Origin: Euryodendron excelsum
Lineage: Eukaryota > Streptophyta > Magnoliopsida > Ericales > Pentaphylacaceae
NCBI GenBank assembly: GCA_033060915.1
Contig: CM065398.1
Span: 4,400,501 to 4,464,500, forward strand
DNA: 64,000 nt
Reading direction: 5' to 3'
Shown piece after piece: positions 1-11,349 of the stretch. The notes below the pieces were generated by a model. That model made no database searches. It had not been told where the DNA came from and saw nothing but the letters and a program-made list of their open reading frames with translations. Every line of letters starts with the position of its first letter. Within the stretch, counting starts at the first letter, position 1. The position numbers were made by a program, and so were the translations under genes.

Positions 1-1681
1 TTGGAATAGACAAAACTTATTTGAATGACAGCAACACGGTCATCAACGCCTTTGATGGCTCTTGAAGAGAAACCATGAGGGAAATTGAAAAGCCAGTCGA
101 GATAGGACCTGTGACATTCATAATCAAATTTCAAGTCTTGCACATTCCGGCTGTTTACAACTTGTTGCTAGGACGACCCTGGATCCACTCGATAGGTGCA
201 GTTCTTTCTAGCCTTCATTAAACAGTCAAATTCATCATAGGTTCCAAATTAATCTCTATTTTTGCCGAAAAGGATTTCATCGTATATAAATCTAAAACAG
301 TCTCACCTGACACAACATCGGCTCCTCCTACATCTAGTCACTTGAATACGCCACTATCATACAAAAAGAAGATTAAGTAAAGCCAAAGTATTCTCAGAAT
401 TTCCATATGATAACTCACTACTTCAAAACAAATGGTTTCCATCTAGGTAAAGGCTTAGGGAAGAACCTACAGGGAAAGCCTGAAATCGTAGAAATACCAT
501 TGGTCGAACCCAAATTCGGGCTAGGATACGAGCCTACTAAAAATAGAGAAGAGAAGCAGCCAAGAAGAAAAGGGCTAACAGGAAAGCAGCTATGGAGCTC
601 CTTGATCAATTCAGCCGATTAGACATGGGAAAGGTAGTATCTGCATCAAACAAAAATTCGAAGAAAAGAAAAATTCAAGAAGAAGCACCTGTCATGATGA
701 CCAATGCCGAAACAACTCAAGATGATTCTATCTTAGTAGCCTTCCCAAGAAAGAAACTCCATAGCTGGGCCATCGAAGACATCATTCACACCTGCAAGTT
801 TCGGTACAAAGCTTGTTAGAGCAAATCCCAAAGCACCAAACTCGCCATAAGCGAATCCTATCTTCATAAACTTTTTGTTTTTAGTTTTCAATTTAGATAA
901 TTATACCAAATATATCAAATCAATGGAAAAGTACCTTTTTATTTTATTCATTGTGCATTATTTCCTTGTCAGGGACCCTCGTATCCAACGTCTTGCTGAG
1001 CTAATCCAGAGAATGCCAATCAAGATAAACAATGACTTTGACATTGAATTTGACTATCAGCATTTGAAAATTGAACTAGATGTGAACCATACAGATGAAG
1101 TACCTGCGAAAATTTGGGAACAAGTAGAAAGACATGAAAACCGTAACACTCCAAACATTGAGGAAACAAAAACAGTTAACCTGAGAAATAAGGAAGCCCT
1201 AAGGAGCTCAAAATTGACATAGGGTTAGATTAGTGTCAGCACAAAGAGCTATTAGAACTAATATATGCATACCTTGATGTTTTGCCAAGTCTTACTAAGA
1301 CATGCCTAGGCTAGATGAATCCATTGTTAAACACAGGTTACCCTTGGACTTGCAGATGAAACCTTTCAAACAGAAGTTAAGGAGACTCGAGCCAGAATGA
1401 AGTCTGAAATTCAAAGAAGAGCTGATCAAACAATTCCAAGCAAGATTTTTGCAAGTAGTGGAGTATCTTCAATGGCTAGCTAATATTGTTCCCGTCCCTA
1501 AGAAAGATGGCAAAGTATGGATGTGTATCTAATTTAGGGACCTTAACAAACCAATCCAAAGAATGATTTTTCTTTGCCACACGTAGACCTTCTCTTTGAT
1601 AACACAGTCAGTCATGAGATGTTCTCCTTAATGGATGGCTTTTCAGGATATAGCCAAATCAAGCTCACTGAAGAAGACATA
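1..1681 (+). pseudogene. Tat-type Ty3/gypsy pol, first piece: protease end to N-terminal reverse transcriptase
   Basis: This is a decayed polyprotein that begins before the window. Near 110-220 it reads as the end of a retroviral-type aspartic protease, with the motif LLGRPWIH. At 407-622 there is a G-patch-like linker (KGLGKNLQGKPEIVEIP, then FGLGYEPT), as seen in Tat-type elements. At about 1450-1681 it reads as the start of reverse transcriptase (NIVPVPKKDGK, FRDLNK, then SLMDGFSGYSQIKL). Several stops and at least two frame changes, one near 1560, show it is dead. The frame breaks exactly at 1681 where a reverse-strand solo LTR is inserted, and resumes after 6578, so the two parts were once contiguous. 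Domain assignment is family knowledge; the continuity across the insertion is read directly from the sequence. Confidence 0.85.
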
Positions 1682-2159
1682 TGTCGCGCCCAGATTTTTT
1701 GCACTCGAGGAATACACACACAAGCGGAAAAAATACTGTACTCTCTCGTTAGAACTCACCCTCCTAGAAGAATGAGTGCGACTAGGTTTGTATTGAAAAT
1801 AGATTTAAATAAAGGGCTTTTAAAAAAGATTTGGAGTCGCCACCTAACTTGATTAAGGTGAGTTAGGTCACCTAAAAACTAAGAATAATCTGAAGATTAC
1901 ACTTAGGGTTTTTAAAAAACAATTTTGAAAATATCTCCTTAAGAGAGGGTTTTTAAGAAAACAGGTTGTTTGGCAACCTTTGGAAAACATTTAGCCCTTT
2001 TTTTGAAAATAACTCCGTTTTGGTCTATGAAAATAGTGATTCTAGGTTCGGAGGTTGGTTACGTGTAGTGAAGACGCACTAAGCCATCACCCTACCCCGC
2101 CCTTTCGATACCTACATGTCAATCTATCCGAGGTTCACCTATGAGAGTCTTCAACTAAC

Positions 2160-4150
2160 TAATGTTCAATCCTATCCACTTTAGAAAACAATATTTAAAA
2201 AGACATGATGCATGATATGCAAGTGCAAGAAAAGAGACTTGATTTGGAAATAAATTTGAAAAGAGGAATTTGATTTGATTTTAGAATAGAGATTTGAAAG
2301 GATAGATTTGAAATTGGAAAGTTTTAGAAATTGGAAATAGAGATTCGAAAATAGATTTTTGGAATTAAAAACTTGAAATAGATATGGAATTGGAGATTTG
2401 AAAAAGGTTGTGGAATTGGAATTTGAAAAATGTGGAGACCGCACCCATGAGGGTTGCCTACATATCCTTTTGGAGGAATCAGGTCAGTCGTAGTTCGAAC
2501 AAGAGTCCAATTAAAAATAGAAGAGTTGATTTGGAAGAAAGAGATTGAATTGAAAATTGGATTGAAAGATTGAGAGATTGAACTTTGATTGGAAGATTTG
2601 AAAAGATTGGTTTTGAAAGACTTGGTTTTAGGAAATGTAGACTTAGGAAACACTTGAGACTTAGAAAAGATTTGACTTGACTTGGAAGGATTTTAGAAAA
2701 GAATTGACTCGAATATTGGACTTGAAAAGATTAGGAAAGACTAGATTTAGGAAAGGTTCAAATTAGGGAAGTTTCAAATTAGGAAAGTGTCATTTTAGGA
2801 AAGTTTCGTTTTAGGAAAGTTTCAACTTAGGAAAGTTTTAGGTTTAGGAAAATTTTGAAATTGGAAAGTGTTGAATTTAGAAATGTTTTGAATTAGGAAA
2901 AGTTTAGTTTAAGAAAGGTTTAGAATTTGGAAAGATTCAATTTAAGAAAGTTTTGAATTAAGAAAGCTTAGATTTTTAGAAAGATTTTAAATTAGGAAGA
3001 ATTTAGAAAAGGTTTGAATTAAGAAAGTTTCAACTTAAGAAAGTTTTGAATTAAGAAAGTTTTGAGTTTAGAAAGGTTCTAGATTTGGAAAGATTTGAAG
3101 TTCAGGAAAGTTTAGAATTTAGAAAGGTTAGAAGTTTAGGAAGATTTAACTTAAGAAAGTTTTGAATTTAGAAAGCTTTGGATTTAGAAAGATTTGAAAT
3201 TTAGAAAGTTCAAGATTTAGAAAGTTTTAGAGTTTTAGTTTTAGAAAACCTTGAGATTAGAAAAGGTTGAGCTTAGGAAAGATTTGAAAACTTAGATTTG
3301 GAAAGCTAAGATTTGGAAAGGGATAAAATTAGGAAAGGGTTGAATTAGGAAAGATTTGAAAGTTGAGTTTTAAAATTTAGGAAAGATTTTTATGTTCAAG
3401 TTTTGGAAACTTAAGATTTAGGAAAGTAGAAAATTAGGAAAGAGTTGAATTTAGGAAAGATTTGGACTAGGAAGGGTTAAGATTCCTATTTCCTAAAACA
3501 AAGGATTGGATTTTGTTTCTAAAAGAGAAGGTTTTATTTTGTTTCCAAAAACGGAGGATTGGATCTAATTTCCTAAACGGGAGATTGGATTTGGTTTCCT
3601 AAAGGGAAGATTTGATTTGACAAGGATTTGGAAGAGGAGGTTTTAGAAACCCTAGATTCGGAAGTGTATAGTTTTGATGTAGAAAATAGGTTTTGGAAAT
3701 ATGTATAGTTTTGATGTAGAAAACAAGAGGTTTTGGAAACCTAGGTTTTAAGGCAAGTTTGAAAACCATGTTTTTGGAAAGAAAATTAGGGTCTCCTAAT
3801 CGTGAGTTCTAGGGCTTGACTTGGGCAACAAGAAAAGGAATTTTTGGAAAGTGAGTTTTTTGGAAAGGAGATTTATAGAAGGGAATCCTAGAGAAGAGTT
3901 TTTAGGAAAGTGAGTTTTTGGAAAGCATGTTCGAAAAGAGATTTTTAGGAAGAGATTTTCAAAAAGAAATTTTGGAATGTATATAAAATATCTCACTTTC
4001 GTAAAGCAATTCTAACCATAAGAGGGCTAGAACCACTTTAAGAAAGTGGTTTTGAAAACAACAAGGAATTAAAAATATGGACCATGTTGGTCACTTTAAA
4101 TATAGCACTTTCCTAAAGCAACCCTAGCCTTGGAAAGACTAGAATTACCA
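2160..4150 (-). repeat. Degenerate short-period purine/pyrimidine-rich tract in LTR R-U5
   Basis: On this strand the tract is a run of variants of 'gaaagtttnaattnagaaag', a loose period of roughly 15-20 bases. Its complement is the CTTTCCTAA-rich tract of the plus-orientation LTRs. The strong strand bias produces meaningless open frames. It contributes almost 2 kb to the unusual LTR length. Confidence 0.75.
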
Positions 4151-4879
4151 TAAGATTGTGATTTTGAAAACATGTTTTGAAAAAGGAGATTTTGATGCAA
4201 TCTTGAAAACAAGTTTAATGCAAGCTTTGAAAACGAGTTGGAAAACGATTTTTAGAAGAATGCAAGATAATGATATGCTCAATGCAAATTGGGGTCGTGA
4301 ACATACAAGGTTAAGGCTTCACCACATAATCAAGGGGGTCGAGCCCACGTGGTCTCTGGTTAGACTAAAAGAAAACCCCCGACACGGTGACCGTCTAATA
4401 GTCTAATCCTACACATGGAACGGGAGTCCCCTTGTTTCAAGCATGCAAAGGAAGGGGGGGAAAGAGATGGGGTATTAAAATAGAGAAAATCCAAGTGGGC
4501 TAGAAGAGAGAAGAGAGAGGGGGAAGTGCGAAAATTTAAATAAGAAGCCTACCTTGTGTCTTCTTTATTTTGCTTGGCTTTGCGCGCCTTGCTTTTCTTT
4601 GGTCTTCGCTTCACTTCAGTCTTGATCTTTGAGGGCTCGTCTTTGATCTTCAAATCTTTGTAGTTGCAGTAACCCAAGTCTTCAATGGAGGATTGGAGGC
4701 TAGTGTATAAGTGTATAGGGGGTTGTATGAGTGTATAGAAGGCTAGGGTTTATGTATGGTGGCTAAGGTTTGAAAAACCTAGAGAAGCTAGGGTTTTGGG
4801 AATATACGAGCTTTGTGTATCAAAAATTAGGGTTTTTAGATTGAGTTTGCGGACCCCTTCCATGCTGGAAGAGGCTCTG

Positions 4880-5010
4880 TATTTATAGAGATGGGATAGA
4901 CCTGGCGCTTGTTGTAGTGGCGCCAGGCCAAATTTCCTCTTAGCGCCACTAGGAGTGGTGCCAGGCCATTTCTTGGCTTGGCGCCACTAGCAGTGGTGCC
5001 AGGAAATTAG
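4880..5010 (-). promoter_or_regulatory. LTR promoter: GGCGCC hairpin array plus TATA box
   Basis: Read on the reverse strand, three inverted repeats with GGCGCC or near-GGCGCC arms lie at about 5008-4909, followed by TATAAATA at 4887-4880. The spacing matches the other LTR copies in the window. The TATA box presumably starts the genomic RNA; the role of the hairpins is unknown. Confidence 0.6.
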
Positions 5011-6573
5011 GAAACTTTATAAGTCGGCAAGCAACGTATCTTGAGAAGATTTGGGTGCTTGTACTAGTGACTACCATGCAATTTTTAGCTTGGCTTTACT
5101 AGGAATGACTCCAGAAAGTTTGAGGATAATTTGAAGAGGCCGGGAATGACCCGGAGAGCCGAAAAAGGGCAGGAACACTTGGAGTAGTGTCCCAAAGGTA
5201 TTTGACTTGAAAAATAGGGATTGGTTGTGTCGGAAGGATTGACCGGGTCGTTAAGGGCAAAACGGTCAATCAAGCCGGAGAGCTGTCGGGACGGACTTGG
5301 AATGTCCCAAAAAAAAACTTGAGATTTAAGGCTTGCCGGTTTGATACCCAGAGCCGGTATGGTTAGAAAAGGTGACGGGCCCTCTAGGGGCAAAACGGTC
5401 ATTTTGTACTGGGTTTGCCGGAACTGACTCAAAATGATCCGGAAAGGTAAAGGAAGGTAGGGAATACTATAAGAAGTATTCTCGGGAGGTTACCGGTTTG
5501 ATACCCATAGTGGGTGTGGTTCCCGGGTCATTCGAATGCCTAGGGGAAAAATGATCATCTTGATCGAAAAGTCTCGAAATTGGCCCGAAACTAACTAGAA
5601 GGTACCTAATCAAGCCGAATTGCCTTTAAGACAATCTTGGAAGGCTGGACTTACCATTCTGAGGATTCAGATGTGTTCTCGAGAAACGTGCTGGAAAATG
5701 GCACTCGGGACAGTTTGGTCATTTTTCACTGAAGTGAGCTAGCAGGCACTGGTGTTGACCTAGGTTTTGAGTGTTTCTGCCACTCTGACGGCAGTCGCGT
5801 GATACAGGAGTTTGTTGGCAATTCCCTGTATCGACCTGTTTGCGAGTATTTCCGCTACTCTGACGGTTTGCGATCATTCCTGAGACTACCTGATCTCGGG
5901 AAGCTGCTAAAGGGAATTAGCGCCTGAGAATCAACTTTCTCGAAAGGCGTGCCTAAACAGACATTTATGCTTTGGCGGGCTAGTAGGCGCCGAAGGTGGA
6001 CCGTTCTACCATCTAGGGGACTTGGGGTTTCGTCCTAGTCGACAGGTTTAAAGGGACTTACCGTTCCGAAGAGATTTTCTTCGAAAAATACACTGAACTG
6101 TCTAGAGGAATAAACTGTCTCGAGAGAGGTATTGGAATTGGGATTGGAATTGGAAAGGGGACTTACCGTCTTCGGAAAGATATGCTTGATTCAGAATTGG
6201 AAAGGGGACTTGCCATCTTTGGAAAGACGTGCCTGATTTGGAATTGGAAAGGGGACTTACCGTGTTCGAAAAGACGTGCCTAATGTGGAATTGGAAAGGG
6301 GACTTACCGTCTTCGGAAGGACGTGCCTAATTTGTAATTGGAAAGGAGACTTATCGTCTTTGGAAAGGCGTGCCTAATGGAGTTAGAAAGGATAATGCGC
6401 GTAAGGGCATTTTGGTCATTTTGCTTCTATTTTAGCCCGGTGGGCCCGCGAAGCGATGAATAGATAGGATTAGACTTTGAGAGTTTATTTCAAATGGAAT
6501 ACGTCCATATTGACTTGAGCACAAGTCTGGACGGGCCGTAAACTGTTGAGCGGTCAAAAATGGGGTGCTTACA

Positions 6574-8758
6574 ACATAGAAAATACCACCTTTATTACCC
6601 CATGGGGGGTATATTGTTATAAAGTCATGCCATTTGGACTCCACAACATAGGGGTAACTTACCAAAAGGCCATGGTGACCTTGTTCCATGACATGATGCA
6701 TCAAGAGGTGGAAGTTTATGTAGATGATATGATTGTCAAATCAAAACGACGAGAAAACCTCCTATTCAAATTATGGAAAGTGTTTGATCGGCTTCACAAA
6801 TACCAACTCAAGTTAAATCCTGCTAGGAGCACGTTCGAGGTATCCTCAAGGAAGTTGCTGGGATTCATAATTAATGAAAAAGGGATAGAGATCGATCCCG
6901 CCAAAGTCAAGTCCATTATTGAAATGCCAACCCCCAGAGGCGAAAAAGAGATCTGATCCTTCTTGAAAAAGTTAAACTTCATCAGCAGGTTCATCACTCA
7001 AATGACTCATCTTTGTGAGCCTGTCTTCAAACTCCTTAAGAAGGACGCTCCAAAAGAATGGGATGATAATTGTCAAGTAGTCTTTGAATGAATCAAAAAA
7101 TACCTCCAGAACCCTCCAATCTTAGTGGCACCTACACTGGGGCACCCTTTATTGATGTACATGACAATCCTAGATATTTCCATGGGTGTGTTTTAGGGTA
7201 GCATGATGAAACAAGGAAGAAAGAGCAAGCCATTTATTACCTCAGTAAGAAGTTCTTGCCATATGAAGTAGAGTACTCTGATCTTGAGAAAACCTACTGT
7301 GCATTAGCTTAGGCAGCCCATAGGCTTTGACATTACATGCTTTATTATACAACATTCCCCATCTCTTAAATAGACCCAATCAAGTACATTTTGAGAAACC
7401 AACCCTATCCAGTAGAATTACATGATAACACATGATCTTATTAGAGTTCAACATCATATTCACAACTCGTAAAGTAGTCAAGGGGCAGGTAATGGCTGAT
7501 TACCTTGCCGAGAACCGTATAAATGATTATCAATCCATGGAACCCGATTCCCAGATGAGAATATCCTATGCACCAAAGATGTAATTGAAGGGTAGATGAA
7601 ACCTGGACAGAGGATGTATTTTGAAGGAGCTTCCAATAAAAAGGGAGTCAGAATCGAGGTAGTAATAATATTAGAAGCCAACAGTCATTATCCCATCGTG
7701 GTTAAATTGAAACTAAAACCTTAGACCAACAACATCGCTGAGTATGAGACTTGCATTCTTGGATTAAAGTTAGCATTGGAGATGAAGATCGATGAACTGG
7801 ATGTCTTTGAAGATTCAGATCTCGTTATTCAATAATCCAAGGAGGTGTACTAAACCCGAGATGCCAAACTCTCCCCATACTACCAACAATCAAAGATCTA
7901 TGCCAACTGTTCAAAAGCATAGAATTCCATCATATACCCTAGACAGAGAATAATTTCACTGATGCATTAGCTACTCTGGTGCAGCAATCAAGGTCGGCAA
8001 GGGCACAAAGATACCTCCCATCCAGATTCTTACTAGAGACACCCCCTCCTATGGCCTTCACACAATAGCCGACCCCAATGGGCGATCGTGGTTCTATGAT
8101 ATTCAAAGATACATCTAAGAAAGGGCATTACCTGATGTAGCCTCTCATTAAGACAAGAAGACCATTTGTTGTCTAGCGGGACACTATTTTATGGCTAGGA
8201 ATGAACTTTTTAAGAGATCCTTATTTGGCCTACTGAAATGCATGAATGCCGCTGAAGCCAAAACCATCATGGAGGAGGTACATGAAGGGGTTTGCAGTCT
8301 TCACATGGATGGTCACACTCTTGTTAAAAAGATCCTTCGAACCGGGTATTACTGGACAACCATAGAATCAGACTACACCAAATATGTCCTCCGATGTCGT
8401 AAGTGCTAGATACACGGGGATAAAATTAAAGCACCGCCCACAAACCTCCACTCCATGTTAGCCCCGTGGCCTTTCTCAATGTAGGGGTAAGATATGATTG
8501 GACCAATCACCCTTAAAGCCTCCAATGGCCATCGGCTCATCCTGGTCATCATTGATTACTTTGCTAAATGGGTAGAGGCAGCCTCCTATGTTCATGTCAC
8601 AAAGAAGGTCGTGGAGAAGTTCATAAAGAACCACATCATCTGTCGATATGGGATTCCCGAATCATTCATCGCTGACAATGCTTTCAACCTAAACAATGAG
8701 CAGATGACAAAACTGTGCTGAGGCTTCCACATCACCCACCAAAATTTGATCACCTATT
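6574..8758 (+). pseudogene. Tat-type Ty3/gypsy pol, second piece: reverse transcriptase, two RNase H domains, N-terminal integrase
   Basis: This continues the piece that ends at 1681. At 6579-6956 the frame is open through ENTTFITPWG, VMPFGLHN and the catalytic motif VYVDDMIVKS of reverse transcriptase. RNase H follows (about 7050-7400, with stops). At about 7600-7840 a second, archaeal-type RNase H is recognisable (EGASNKKGV, TNNIAEYETC); this dual RNase H layout is the hallmark of the Tat lineage. The integrase zinc finger lies at 8191-8409 (HMDGH, then CRKC), and the core at 8494-8757 carries the first catalytic Asp (DMIGPI) and the second (IADNAF). The frame is broken at 8758 by the giant element, and the third catalytic residue lies beyond it. 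Many TAG/TAA codons and frame changes mark it as dead. Confidence 0.88.
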
Positions 8759-8939
8759 TGTAAGCACCTCATTTTTGACTGCTCGGCAGTCGACACTCCA
8801 TCCAGACTTGTACTCAAGTCAATATGGACGTATTCCAATTGAAACCAACTCTTTAAGTCTAAATCTCGTCTGTCCATCGCTTCGGCAGCCCACTAGGCCC
8901 AAATAGAGGCAAAATGACCAAAATGCCCTTAGGGGCATT

Positions 8940-9375
8940 GTCCTTTCAAATTCCAATCCCTCTCTCGAGACAGTTGATTCCTCGAGACGGTAAATCTATT
9001 GCAATCAGGCACGTCTTTCCGAAGACAATAAGAACCCTTTCCAATTCCAATCCCTCTCTCGAGACAGTTGATTCCTCGAGATGGTAAATCTATTCCAATC
9101 AGGCGCGTCTTTCCGAAGACGATAAGACCCCTTTCCAATTCCAATCCCTCTCTCGAGACAGTTGATTCCTCGAGACGGTAAATCTACTCCAATTAGGAAC
9201 GTCTTTCCGAAGGTGATAAGACCACATTCCAATTCCAATCCCTCTCTCGAGACAGTTTATTCCTCGAGACCGTAAATCCACTCCAATCAGGCACATCTTT
9301 CCGAAGATGATAAGACCCATTTCTAATTCCAATCCCTCTCTCGAGACAGTTTATTCCTCGAGACAGTCCGGCACA
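8940..9375 (+). repeat. 94-bp tandem array in U3, five copies
   Basis: The segment beginning TCTCTCGAGA recurs at 8961, 9055, 9149, 9243 and 9337, an exact 94-bp period. Each unit holds two CTCGAG palindromes about 25 bp apart and a hairpin with 6-bp arms (CGTCTT-TCCG-AAGACG). Equivalent arrays occur in the other array-type LTRs (about 6080-6400 reversed, 23035-23455, 25460-26070, 26892-27500, 62180-62600) with unit length varying from about 79 to 94 bp. Overlapping frames through these units are not genes. Confidence 0.9.
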
Positions 9376-9499
9376 TTTTATGAAGAAGTCTCCTTGGAAC
9401 GCTAAGTCCCTTTAAACCTGTCGACCAGGACGAGACCCCAAGTCCCCTAGATGGTAGAACGATCCACCTTTGGCGCCTGCTAGCCTGCCGATGGAGAAA

Positions 9500-9740
9500 T
9501 GTCCATTTAGGCACGCCTTTCGAGAAAGTTGATTCTCAGGTGCTAAGTCCCTTTAGCAGCTTTCCGAGATTAAGCAGTCTTGGAAATGATCGCGAATCGT
9601 CAGAGTAGCAGAAATACTCGTAAACATCACAACCGTCAGAGTAGCGAAAATACTCACAAACAGGTTGATATAGGGAATTGCCAACAAACCCCTGTATCAC
9701 GCTACCGCCGTCAAAGTGGCAGAAACACTCAAAACTCAGG
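9500..9740 (+). repeat. Cluster of short inverted repeats in U3
   Basis: After the 94-bp array come hairpins of different sequence: an arm pair near 9525-9540 (GAGAA...TTCTC), a stem near 9560-9580 that in a better preserved copy (about 62777-62802) reads TTCCCGAGA...TCTCGGGAA, and three degenerate direct copies of a 33-bp unit carrying GAGTA-N7-TACTC (about 9600-9735). The block is conserved in order in every array-type LTR in the window. Confidence 0.75.
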
Positions 9741-9939
9741 TCAACACCGATGCCTGCTAGCCCACTTCGGTAAAAAATAACCAAACTGCCCCTAGGGCCT
9801 TTTCCAACACGTTTCTCAAGAACACACCTGAGTCTTTAGAACGGTAAGTCCAACCTTCCAAGATTCTCTTAAAGGCAATTTGGCATGATTAGGTTCCTTC
9901 TAGTTCGTTTCAGGCCAGTTCCGAGACTCTCCAGTCAAG

Positions 9940-10450
9940 ATGACAATTTCGCCCCTAGGCATCCGAACGCCCCAGGGACCACACCAGCTCTGGATATCAA
10001 ACCGGTAACCTCCCGAGAATGCTTCTTATAGTATTCTCAGCCTTCCTCTATCTTTCCGGATCATTCTAAGTCAATTTTGGCAAACCTAGTGTGAAATGAC
10101 CGTTTTGCCCCTAGTGGGCCGGTCGCCTTTTCCAATCACACCGGCTCTGGGTATCAAATCGGTAAACTCCTGAGATTGCTTCTTATAGTATTCTCAACCT
10201 TCTACCTTCCCGGATCATTCCGAGTCAATTCCGGCAAACCCAGTACAAAATGACCGTTTTACCCCTGGAGGGCCAGTCGCCTTTTCCGACCACACCGACT
10301 CTAGGTATCAAACCGGCAACCTTTGGGAACATTTTCAATAATGTTTCCAAATCTCGAGTTTTCTTTTGGGACAGTCCGAGTCCGCCCCGACAGCTTTCCG
10401 ACCCGATTGATCGTTTTGCCCCTAATGGCCCGATCAAATCCTTCCAATAC
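9940..10450 (+). repeat. About 150-bp degenerate tandem repeat in U3, three to four copies
   Basis: The phrase 'gaccgttttgcccctag' recurs near 9940, 10096, 10249 and 10406. Each is followed by a variant of 'ggtatcaaaccggtaacctcc' and then 'tcttatagtattctcaacc'. The nested element inserted in the same phrase of the 3' LTR (ggtat). The repeat is also present in the array-less LTR subfamily (50130-50400, 52970-53350), so it is older than the 94-bp array. Confidence 0.75.
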
Positions 10451-10675
10451 ATCCTATCGTCATTTTTCAAGTCAAATACCTCCGGGACACTATTCTAAGT
10501 GTTCCTGCCCCTTTTCCAACCTTCTGCGCCATTCTCGATCCCTTAAACCATTCCCGAACTTTCTGGAGTCACTCCTAGTGAAGCCAGGCTAAAAATTGCA
10601 TGGTAGTCACTAGTACAGGTGCCCAAATCTAGTCAAAGATACGTTGCTTGCCGACCTTAATAGTTTCCTAATTGG

Positions 10676-10760
10676 CTGGCGCCACTAGTAGTGACGCCAG
10701 AAGCATTTTTGGCCTGGCGCCACTGCAACAGGCGCCAGGTCTATCCCACATCTATAAATA
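10676..10760 (+). promoter_or_regulatory. U3 promoter: GGCGCC hairpins and TATA box
   Basis: Two inverted repeats built on GGCGCC (10678-10701 and about 10719-10740) are followed 13 bases later by TATAAATA (10753-10760). The transcription start is expected about 30 bases further on. GGCGCC resembles part of plant E2F sites, but that link is only a resemblance. Confidence 0.65.
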
Positions 10761-11349
10761 CAGAGCCTTTTCCAGCGTGAAAGAGGTCCACAAACTCAGT
10801 CTAAAAATCCTATATTTCGATATACAGAGCTCGCACACTCCCAAAACCTTAGCTTCCCTAGGTTTTCCAAACTCTAGTCACCATATACAAACCCTAAGCC
10901 TTATATACACTCATACACACCCCTACACATATACACTAGCCTCCAACCCTCCATTAAAGACTTGAATTTCTGCAATTATGAAGATTTGAAGACCGAAGAC
11001 GAGCCCTCAAAGATCAAGACTGAAGTGAAGCGAAGACTGAAGAAAAGCAAGGTGTGCAAAATAAACAAGACACAAGGTAGGCTTTCGTTTTACGTTTCTA
11101 CACTCCCCCCTCTCTCTTCTCTCTCCTAACCCACTTGGGTTTTCTCTATTTTAATCCCCTATCTCTTCCCCCCCTCCCCCTTTCTTTGCATGCTTGAAAC
11201 AAGGGGACTCCCGGTCCATGTGTAGGATTAGACTATTGGAGGGTCACCGTGTCGGGGCTTTCCTTTAGGCTAACTGGAGACCACGTGGGTTCGGCCCCTT
11301 TAATTATGTGGTGAAGCCTTAACCTTGTATGTTCACGACCCCAAATTTG

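Larger units (their letters stand above)
1682..6573 (-). mobile_element. Solo LTR of the giant-LTR family, reverse orientation
   Basis: On the reverse strand this runs from TGTAAGCACCCCATTTTTG (ending at 6573) to GGGCGCGACA (at 1682), a 4,892-bp LTR with TG...CA ends. It is flanked by the perfect 5-bp duplication acata at 1677-1681 and 6574-6578. No internal region, primer binding site or polypurine tract is present, so it is a solo LTR, presumably left by LTR-LTR recombination. In reverse orientation it holds the same parts as the other LTRs: a tandem array of CTCGAG-containing units (about 6080-6400), short dyads (about 5700-5950), GGCGCC hairpins and a TATA box (4880-5010), and a long pyrimidine-rich tract, seen here as purine-rich (about 2160-4150). 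Confidence 0.93.

Noticed and set aside
8929..9332. Reverse-strand frames with repeated RDWNWKG/SRGINCLERG-like peptides
   Set aside because: They are translations of the 94-bp array. The same peptides appear wherever the array is found, including inside U3 of all copies.
8940..9375. CRISPR-like regular array
   Set aside because: The whole 94-bp unit is repeated without unique spacers, in a plant LTR, and the array is copied with each LTR.
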